Positions 56,557 through 64,000 of a DNA stretch of 64,000 bases are shown in pieces. The notes under the pieces are model-generated. The model was given only the letters and a program-made list of their open reading frames with translations. It was not told where the DNA came from and did no database searches. Both the position numbers and the translations under genes were made by a program. Numbering within the stretch: the first letter of the stretch is position 1; every line of letters begins with the position of its first letter. Origin of the DNA: Helianthus annuus (Eukaryota > Streptophyta > Magnoliopsida > Asterales > Asteraceae); contig NC_035446.2 in assembly GCF_002127325.2 (NCBI RefSeq), forward strand, positions 153,070,629 through 153,134,628. Reading direction: 5' to 3'.

Positions 56557-57555
56557 ATGGCCAAATCGGAGGAGACCAACAGTCATTCTGGGGAACACTC
56601 AGATAATGCAAAGATTCACGTTACCGGTGCAGAGTTACAAGCACTGATAGATAACGCTGTTGCCAAAGCTATGGATAGGCAATTTAGGGAATCTAGTGGT
56701 ACTCGGAGTAGGACCCGAACAGAAACGCACGCAAAGCCCAAGACTCATTCTGAGGCTCATAGTAAGCCTCCTTCTAAAAAGAGTGAGCCGAAGAAAGCTG
56801 AGGATGATAACCACTCCTCCAACCACAGCAACATCCCAAAGCAAGAAGTTAAGATGAACCATGATACGCACAGCAGGTCCTGTACGTACAAATACTTCGT
56901 ATCTTGCAAGCCTAGAGATTTCACTGGGGAAAAGGGAGCCGTCGATTGTATGACGTGGATTGATGAGATGGATACTGTGGTCGATATCAGCGGGTGTGCT
57001 GATAGGGATGTTGTGAAGTACGCGTCCCAGTCGTTCAAGGGAGACGCGTTAGCATGGTGGAAATCGCTTCTACAAGCTACTGGAAAGACCGCTCTGTATA
57101 GCATGACATGGGATCAGTTTGTAGCACTGATCAAGGAGAATTTCTGTTCGCAGCATGAGGTTGAAAGAATAGAATCGGATTTCGTATCCCTGGTTATGAA
57201 AAACCTCGATTGTCAGGCATATCTTACTACGTTCAACACCTTGTCTCGTTTAGTGCCTTATCTGGTGACCCCGGAGCCGCGTAGAATTGCTCGATTTATT
57301 GGGGGTCTGGCGCCGGAGATAAAGGCAAGCGTCAAGGCTTCAAGGCCTACTACATTTAGATCAGTAGCTGATCTATCCCTCTCCCTCACTCAAGATGTCG
57401 TCAGACTTAGAGCTATGAAGAGCTCAGAAGAAAACAAAAGGAAACGTGGGGATGACACCTCACGAAGATCTGAGAAACGACACAGGGGAGACAACGACCA
57501 TAGGAAAGGGTCGGGGTTCAAGAAAGGGGATCAGTCGGGTGAGAAACCCAAATGA
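56557..57555 (+). CDS. Gag of element 3, ends at an in-frame TGA
   Basis: 332 residues from MAKSEETNSH. A helical start, a charged Lys/Ser/His linker, then the retrotransposon capsid region ([20 protein letters not shown] to about residue 270, with GDALAWWKSLLQATGK), and a basic tail. The TGA at 57553-57555 falls where element 2 has the first Cys of the zinc-binding region (KPRCKTC). The frame continues directly into pol. Confidence 0.93.
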   Translation: MAKSEETNSHSGEHSDNAKIHVTGAELQALIDNAVAKAMDRQFRESSGTRSRTRTETHAKPKTHSEAHSKPPSKKSEPKKAEDDNHSSNHSNIPKQEVKMNHDTHSRSCTYKYFVSCKPRDFTGEKGAVDCMTWIDEMDTVVDISGCADRDVVKYASQSFKGDALAWWKSLLQATGKTALYSMTWDQFVALIKENFCSQHEVERIESDFVSLVMKNLDCQAYLTTFNTLSRLVPYLVTPEPRRIARFIGGLAPEIKASVKASRPTTFRSVADLSLSLTQDVVRLRAMKSSEENKRKRGDDTSRRSEKRHRGDNDHRKGSGFKKGDQSGEKPK

Positions 57556-60500
57556 AAGGTTTGTAAGAGGCATCATTTTGGGAGATGCAGGCAGGAGTCT
57601 AAGTCCCAGTCTTTCGAGAAACGTTGTGGGATCTGCAAGTCCACAGATCATAAAGCTGTGGATTGCAAGAAAATGAAGGATGCAACTTGTTTTGGTTGCA
57701 ACGAGAAAGGGCACATTCGGCCCAACTGCCCAAAGAATGCGAAGAAGGCTGATGACGGAAAGAAGACTAATGCGAGAGTCTTCAGAATGGACGCTAAGGA
57801 GGCAGTTCTTGACGACAACGTCATTACGGGTACGTTTCTTGTAAATGATGTTTTTGCTAGAGTCTTGTTTGATTCAGGAGCCGATAAGTCGTTTGTAGAT
57901 GATAAGTTTTGTAAACTGTTGAACCTTCCTGTTAAAACCTTAAGTGTGAAATATGAGGTGGAATTAGCCGATGGAACCTTAGAAACCGCCTCGACTATTC
58001 TAGATGGATGTGTTATATCTATTAGGAATCATTCTTTCCCGTTATCCTTGCTTCCCTTTAAGTTAGCTGGATTCGACATAGTGATAGGCATGGATTGGTT
58101 GTCGAGTAACCAAGCCCAGATTCTGTGTAACAGAAAGCAAGTAATAGTTAAGACTCCGTCCGGTGAGTCACTTACTATTCAAGGAGATACCCAGCATGGA
58201 TTGCCTGAGCAAGTGTCCATGCTCAAGGCATCCAAGTGCATGCAGAAAGGATGTGTCATTTATATGGCACAAGTTACCATTGATGAGCCGAAGCCGAAGA
58301 TTGAAGATATTCCTGTTATTTCGGAATATCCTGAGGTTTTCCCTGAAGAGCTACCTGGTTTGCCACCAGATAGGCAAGTAGAGTTTCGGATAGATATCAT
58401 ACCAGGCGCTGCACCTGTAGCAAGAGCACCATACAGATTGGCACCAACGGAGATGAAGGAGTTGAGGACGCAGTTGGATGATGTATTAGCTAAAGGTTTT
58501 ATTAGACCTAGCTCATCTCCTTGGGGAGCGCCAATCTTGTTCGTTAAAAAGAAGGATGGGTCGATGCGTCTGTGCATCGATTATCGTGAGCTTAACAAGG
58601 TCACTATCAAGAATAGATATCCGTTACCCAGGATCGACGATTTGTTCGATCAGTTGCAAGGAGCAAGCTATTTCTCCAAGATTGACCTAAGGTCAGGATA
58701 TCATCAGTTGAAGGTCAAGGAGGAAGACGTACACAAGACAGCGTTTAGGACTCGTTATGGACATTACGAGTTCCTAGTGATGCCGTTTGGGCTCACTAAC
58801 GCACCAGCCGCGTTCATGGATCTCATGAATCGCGTCTGCAAGCCTTATTTAGATAAGTTCGTCATCGTCTTTATTGATGACATTCTTATCTACTCGAAGA
58901 GCCAAGCTGACCATGAGAAACACCTTCGTTGTATTCTCAAACTTCTGAATCAAGAGAAGCTTTATGCCAAATTTTCGAAGTGTGAATTTTGGCTTCGAGA
59001 AGTCCAATTCCTTGGACATGTAGTAAGTGAGCGTGGTATCCAAGTAGATCCCGCTAAAGTAGAAGCAGTCATGAATTGGCAGGAGCTGAAGACTCCTACT
59101 GAGATTCGCAGTTTCCTCAGATTGGCAGGATATTATAGGAGATTCATCGAGAACTTCTCAAGGATTGCTGCGCCCCTAACTTCGTTGACTCGTAAGAAGA
59201 TTAAGTTCGATTGGGGCCCTAAGCAGCAGGAATCCTTCGATATTCTGAAGAAGAAGCTGAGCAATGCGCCAGTGTTGACATTGCCTGATGGAATAGAGGA
59301 ATTTGTGGTGTATTGTGACGCATCACATACGGGCATGGGTTGCGTACTCATGCAGAAAGGCAAAGTCATTGCCTACGCTTCTCGCCAGCTAAAGGTGCAC
59401 GAGAAGAACTACACCACCCACGATTTGGAATTGGGTGCGGTTGTATTTGCATTGAAGCTATGGAGACATTACTTGTATGGCACCAAGTGCATAATTTATT
59501 CGGATCACAAGAGTCTTCAGCATCTGTTCAATCAGAAGGAATTGAACATGCGACAAAGGCGATGGATGGAAACTCTAAACGATTATGACTGCGAGATACG
59601 ATACCATCCAGGCAAGGCAAATGTGGTTGCCGACGCCTTAAGCAGAAAAGAAAGGGTTAAACCGATCAGAATCAATGCCAAGCGCATTGAAATAAGAAAT
59701 AATTTGAATGAAAGGGTGTTAGCTGCACAGAAGGAAGCTGTGCTGGAAGCTAACTATCCTGCAGAAAAGTTGGGAGTAACTGAGGAGCAGTTATCCCACG
59801 ACAAAGATGGAATGCTACGACTAAACGGACGAATATGGGTTCCAGTATATGGAGGGCTTCGGGATGTTATCCTCCAGGAAGCCCACAGCTCTAAATACTC
59901 AGTTCATCCTGGAGCAGATAAGATGTACCAGGATTTGAAATCAAACTACTGGTGGATTGGTTTGAAAAAGTCAGTAGCTGAGCATGTAGCTAAATGCTTG
60001 ACTTGTGCGCAAGTCAAGGCCGAGCATCAGAAGCCGTCAGGTTTGCTTCAACAACCTGAAATTCCCAAATGGAAGTGGGAAATGGTGACAATGGATTTTA
60101 TCACCAAGTTGCCGAAGACGAAAAAGGGAAATGATACCATATGGGTCATAGTAGATAGACTGACTAAGTCAGCTCATTTTCTACCCATCAAAGAGACGTA
60201 TAGCTCAGATATGTTAGCTCAATTATACGTCGATAAGATAGTAGCGCTACATGGTATACCTATACCTATTATCTCCGATAGAGATACTAGATATACGTCG
60301 CATTTTTGGAAAAGTTTCCAACAGTCGTTGGGCACTCGTTTGAATTTTAGTACGGCTTATCATCCTCAGACTGACGGTCAGAGTGAGCGTACTATTCAAA
60401 CTTTGGAAGACATGCTTCGAGCATGTGCGATCGACTTAGGTGGTAGTTGGGATAAGAACCTATCACTGATTGAATTCTCCTACAACAACAGCTACCATTC

Positions 60501-61131
60501 CAGCATAAAGGCTGCGCCTTTTGAGGCCCTATACGGTAGAAAGTGTAGATCGCCCATTTGTTGGGCAGAAGTTGGAGATATCCAGTTGTCTGGACCAGAT
60601 ATCGTCTTTGAGACGACAGACAAGATCGTTCAGATCCGTGATCGTTTGAAAGCTGCCAGGGATAGGCAGAAAAGTTATGCGGATCCTAAGCGCAAGGATT
60701 TTCACTTCAATGTAGGTGATAAAGTGTTGCTCAAAGTATCGCCCTGGAAAGGTGTAATGCGATTTGGAAAGAAAGGCAAGCTAAGCCCGAGATACATAGG
60801 ACCTTTCGAGATAATCGAACGTGTCGGGGCAGTCGCTTATAAGTTAAACTTGCCTGAGGAACTTAGCGCTATTCATAATGTGTTCCATATCTGTAATTTG
60901 AAGAAGTGTTTCGCTGACGATTCACTGGTTATACCGCATACAGATATACACATAGACGAAAGTCTAAAATTTGTGGAAAAACCTTTGTCGATTGAGGATC
61001 GACAGGTAAAGAAGCTTCGAAGGAAGCACGTGCCTATTGTAAAGGTCAAATGGGATGCCCGTAGAGGACCCGAGTATACGTGGGAAGTGGAATCCACGAT
61101 GAAGGAAAAATATCCCCACTTGTTTCAGTAA
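57556..61131 (+). CDS. Pol of element 3 (protease, RT, RNase H, integrase, chromodomain-like end)
   Basis: Open from just after the TGA to 61131 (the first ATG is at 57658). Two CCHC knuckles ([28 protein letters not shown]); protease LFDSGAD near 57868 and GMDWLS; reverse transcriptase with LCIDYRELN and FIDDILIYS (about 58870-58897); RNase H with DASHTGMG and [14 protein letters not shown]; integrase HHCC finger (about 59905-60010), core DFITK (about 60095), SDRDTRY (about 60275) and DGQSER; and the C-terminal [17 protein letters not shown] with YPHLFQ, the Tekay/Del chromodomain-type tail. No other stop. If the TGA is not read through, Pol cannot be made as a Gag-Pol fusion. Confidence 0.95.
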   Translation, partial: KVCKRHHFGRCRQESKSQSFEKRCGICKSTDHKAVDCKKMKDATCFGCNEKGHIRPNCPKNAKKADDGKKTNARVFRMDAKEAVLDDNVITGTFLVNDVFARVLFDSGADKSFVDDKFCKLLNLPVKTLSVKYEVELADGTLETASTILDGCVISIRNHSFPLSLLPFKLAGFDIVIGMDWLSSNQAQILCNRKQVIVKTPSGESLTIQGDTQHGLPEQVSMLKASKCMQKGCVIYMAQVTIDEPKPKIEDIPVISEYPEVFPEELPGLPPDRQVEFRIDIIPGAAPVARAPYRLAPTEMKELRTQLDDVLAKGFIRPSSSPWGAPILFVKKKDGSMRLCIDYRELNKVTIKNRYPLPRIDDLFDQLQGASYFSKIDLRSGYHQLKVKEEDVHKTAFRTRYGHYEFLVMPFGLTNAPAAFMDLMNRVCKPYLDKFVIVFIDDILIYSKSQADHEKHLRCILKLLNQEKLYAKFSKCEFWLREVQFLGHVVSERGIQVDPAKVEAVMNWQELKTPTEIRSFLRLAGYYRRFIENFSRIAAPLTSLTRKKIKFDWGPKQQESFDILKKKLSNAPVLTLPDGIEEFVVYCDASHTGMGCVLMQKGKVIAYASRQLKVHEKNYTTHDLELGAVVFALKLWRHYLYGTKCIIYSDHKSLQHLFNQKELNMRQRRWMETLNDYDCEIRYHPGKANVVADALSRKERVKPIRINAKRIEIRNNLNERVLAAQKEAVLEANYPAEKLGVTEEQLSHDKDGMLRLNGRIWVPVYGGLRDVILQEAHSSKYSVHPGADKMYQDLKSNYWWIGLKKSVAEHVAKCLTCAQVKAEHQKPSGLLQQPEIPKWKWEMVTMDFITKLPKTKKGNDTIWVIVDRLTKSAHFLPIKETYSSDMLAQLYVDKIVALHGIPIPIISDRDTRYTSHFWKSFQQSLGTRLNFSTAYHPQTDGQSERTIQTLEDMLRACAIDLGGSWDKNLSLIEFSYNNSYHSSIKAAPFEALYGRKCRSPICWAEVGDIQLSGPDIVFETTDKIVQIRDRLKAARDRQKSYADPKRKDFHFNVGDKVLLKVSPWKGVMRFGKKGKLSPRYIGPFEIIERVGAVAYKLNLPEELSAIHNVFHICNLKKCFADDSLVIPHTDIHIDESLKFVEKPLSIEDRQVKKLRRKHVPIVKVKWDARRGPEYTWEVESTMKEKYPHLFQ

Positions 61132-61150
61132 ATCTCGGGGACGAGATTTC

Positions 61151-61166
61151 TTTTAAGGGGTGAGGA
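61151..61166 (+). other. Polypurine tract of element 3
   Basis: TTTTAAGGGGTGAGGA directly before the 3' LTR start at 61167. It primes plus-strand DNA. Confidence 0.85.
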
Positions 61167-63753
61167 TGTAACACCTCGAAAAATTTCGTCCAATAATGTT
61201 TTGACACGTGTCATAAGGTTCCGGTATGTGAAAACGAACTTTAGAGGGACTAAAAGTGACAAACAGTGAAGACTATGGAACGTAAGGGTCCAATGTGTCA
61301 ACAATGGATAAATAGACTCTATGATAACCCCACATAATGTTCATAACCTTAAACGGGTGGTTCATGGATCATACGACGCGGAAATTGCACAAAAGTGAAG
61401 TATTGCAAACTATAGGGGCCAAAAGTGTCAACATGTTGAATTTATACCTCTGAGTGAACTTTTGGCAGACCCGAAGCTTTGAGAAGCTAAAATATACTCA
61501 CTAGAATATGTGGTTAAAATTTCGTGAAGTTTCGTCAACGTATGAGAAAGTTATGGCCAAAACCGTACTTAAGGGACTAAAAGCGTCAACGTCGAATTTC
61601 ATGGCTTTTCGGTTGAGCGCAAAGTTATCCGAGGACATTACCATGTAGGTAAATGTCCCAAGGTTCTTAAAAACCAAGTTTGGGGGTTTACGGGTCAAGA
61701 AAAGCAGCCGAAACATCGCATACAAGTTCAGGGACCAAAGCTGCCAAGTTGGAAACTTGTTTGGCTGAACAGGAGGTCAGGCGACCCGCCTGGACTGACC
61801 CAAGCGGGCCGCATGGGACTGCCAGTAACAGAAAAATACGAAAATTGCAATCTTGGTCCAAAATTGAAGTGCATACCAGCTCATTCCACCTCCCTTTTGC
61901 TCCAATCAGCTCCCATGCATGCCTAGGACCTCTGTGAACCTCTACAACCTCTGATTACACCATAAATTGGATCAAAAGCCTTCATTCTTGAGCACTTGTT
62001 GTAACAAAGAAAAACCATAAACTCTCAAGAACTCTCAAGGCATTTCTGGAGCTAATCTGAACGTCAAGGCAGCATCCTAGTGTTCACTAAGCACCTATAG
62101 GACCTTTGTAAGCTTCTAATTCGCTCTCTAATCCGTTCTTGCTTTGATTATTGCTAAAAGTCAAACTGTTTGTTCATAAGCTTTGACTTTCTGATTAAAC
62201 GAATTTCAACCAGTCATTTCTTGAATTGAAACCTGATTTATGTTGGTAATTATGTGGGAAACAAACCCTCTAAAGGGTACTATCTGAATCCCACTATATG
62301 CATGCTAATTGTCGAGTCAAACATGTTTCTAAAAAGTCAACAGAAGTGATTTTTGCAAAAATAAGCTTGAATGTTAATATATTAGACATGCAATCTGATT
62401 GATCATCATAAATAACTTGTAATACATATAAGAATGTGTTTTATCATCATCAACTCGACAATCTATAGTATAGACACGAATCGGAACCGAAAGTCTTGTA
62501 AAACGATTATTTCGTAGACTATCGATTCGGATTCGTACATGCATGTTCGAGATCTGTATTGGAAAGTATTTTTGACCATTTTTATTTTGGAAAAACTTTC
62601 TGGAATTTTTATTGTTTGAATCTATGCTTAGCCGATTAAATTGCATGTTTCCGATTATGCTTAAAAGTTGACTATTTTGCCCTTTTTGATATAAAACGTG
62701 ATTTTTGGAAAAGTGAAAGGATAGAAATCTTTATTTCTAATATATAAACTTGCACCGAAAATTTCGGATCAGTTGGTGGTCCAGATTTTGAGTTATGGCC
62801 ATTAGCGTAAAACTATGTTCTTAATTTACATAAACGGCCCTTTTCGCATATGACCTATTTCTGGCCACGTTTTGGTATAAAACTTTTTACCAACTGATGT
62901 ATTATAATAATCTGGGAATTTTGATGATTTTTAATTAATTTTTGGCTGAACGGATCCTAGATCGCCTGGTTATTTCGGGTTATGTCGGTTTTGACCGTTT
63001 AAGCCATAAAATGAGTTTTACACATCCTTTTGACCCGAAACCTTTTTCTACTGATTTTAAATGTTAAATAAATTATTTTGAGCCTTCTGGAAATATAAAA
63101 ATCTCAGCTTTCATATATAAACCCGGAAACGGCTCTAAATCGCATATTTAGCGTTTTAAGCGCATAGTAAGCGTTATACTTGTTTTAAACATGTAAGACT
63201 TATACCTACTGATGTAATTAGCATATTTTCATATAATAACAGTAAGTATAAGTATATGATCTCAGATTTCCAGTTTTGGCATTTTTAGCCCTTGTGAATT
63301 TACTAAAATACCCCTACGGTGCATAGTTTGATTTTAAATGATAAATTTGATATATGGGTCATACCCTACTGTTATAATATGTTAAATGAGGTATATTTAC
63401 TGTATGAACCAGACCCGAAACTCAGATTTCTAATTTGACTCTTTTATAATCTTTTAAAAAGACCAAAATGCCCTTCTAAGGCATAAATTGAGTTTAAAAT
63501 TATTCCGGGCAATATAGAACATAACTTACTGATATTATATCATATTTAAAGCATATTATATCAGGGAACTTGCATTTGAATCATTCGTCTACCCGTATCG
63601 CCTTTTTTGCGTTCGGTTCGGTTTACGTAACTAGTTTGCGTAAATTGACCGAAACGGGTCAAACGATATCATTTTTATTTCAAAATCCAGAATGTATTTA
63701 GTATACCCATATTATACAAGTATTCAAACTTGTCGGGTCTAAATCACATTCTA
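61167..63753 (+). repeat. 3' LTR of element 3, truncated
   Basis: 2587 bp matching 50658-53244 without indels. It breaks off after CACATTCTA. Confidence 0.95.
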
Positions 63754-64000
63754 AAGCAGGACAAATTCGAATTGTTATTCCAACTTTGTCTTTTTCTTTT
63801 ATTATTGGTATTTAAAAGTTTTATAAAGCAGGAAACATGCCGCCAGTGATTTTCCGAGGAAAAGGAAGGGGAAGAAGAGGCAGAGGAGAGATCGTTACTC
63901 ATCATGATCACGAAGCCGGGCCTTCAGGTACGCGAGCTCCTTCAACCACGAGGAGTGAAGAACCGCAAAGGCGAAGAGACCTTTACGAACCTGCGAGGCA
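63754..64000 (+). mobile_element. Start of a related element (leader and extra ORF), cut by window edge
   Basis: Joined directly to the broken LTR. The leader has a T-rich run and AAAGCAG|GAAAC just before an ATG. No PBS or LTR of its own is visible, so the junction removed them or they never were here. Confidence 0.75.
63838..64000 (+). CDS. Extra ORF of the Ty3/gypsy lineage, third copy, partial
   Basis: ATG at 63838 begins MPPVIFRGKGRG and continues with HHDHEAGPS, RAPSTT and EPAR before the window edge. The motifs match the starts of the ORFs at 54406 and 46200, but the sequence is clearly diverged, so this is a different subfamily. Confidence 0.8.

Larger units (their letters stand above)
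50658..63753 (+). mobile_element. Ty3/gypsy LTR retrotransposon 3 (Tekay/Del-like), young, 3' LTR truncated
   Basis: 5' LTR 50658-54198, PBS, extra ORF, hairpin leader, gag and pol in one frame with a single TGA, polypurine tract, 3' LTR 61167-63753. The 3' LTR covers exactly the first 2587 bp of the 5' LTR with no indel and about seven mismatches by eye, so the insertion is recent. The remaining 954 bp of the 3' LTR are missing. Confidence 0.95.

Overview
The window is nuclear DNA of a flowering plant, most likely a eudicot. The genes have short GT-AG introns, the ribosomal-protein promoter has plant site II and telo-box motifs, and over half of the sequence is plant LTR retrotransposons and miniature DNA transposons. 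The style of the large Ty3/gypsy elements suggests Asteraceae, but that is an impression and was not tested.

Layout. (1) 1-5638: a minus-strand Ty3/gypsy element cut by the left window edge. Its gag-pol frame is open to the edge and is interrupted only by one 87-bp GT-AG intron near the gag start. (2) 5.7-9.9 kb: relics of a Ty1/copia element and a PIF/Harbinger transposase, then a compound microsatellite. (3) 10.8-26.5 kb: a gene island with four genes. These are a PWWP-domain chromatin protein (+), a Ser/Pro-rich plant protein of unknown function (-, two exons), ribosomal protein S23 (-, four exons, 142 aa) and an ICR/RIP-type ROP-effector coiled-coil protein (-, three coding exons, 595 aa). 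Short inverted-repeat elements with 8-bp target duplications sit between and inside these genes. (4) 27-33 kb: two miniature LTR elements, a MITE swollen by an ATAC microsatellite, Helitron-like ends and several GGTACC-rich MITEs. (5) 33.3-50.5 kb: a transposon inside a transposon. A 3.6-kb solo LTR sits in a hAT-like element, which sits in another MITE. It is followed by a partial duplication of the same locus that still carries an almost complete Ty3/gypsy element (minus strand). (6) 50.66-63.75 kb: a young plus-strand Ty3/gypsy element with nearly identical 3.5-kb LTRs. (7) 63.75-64 kb: the start of another related element.

Main observation. The two large Ty3/gypsy elements (39.2-50.0 kb and 50.7-63.8 kb), and the fragment at the right edge, carry an extra Pro/Gln-rich reading frame between the primer binding site and gag. 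In the two longer copies it is followed by a series of small hairpins with a CTGCGT-type loop and covarying stems, and then by a 26-nt hairpin identical in both elements. A third conserved hairpin follows the primer binding site. Extra ORF and structured leader together look like a lineage-specific module, possibly acting in packaging, dimerisation or internal translation. That function is inference.

The four host genes show no obvious functional link.
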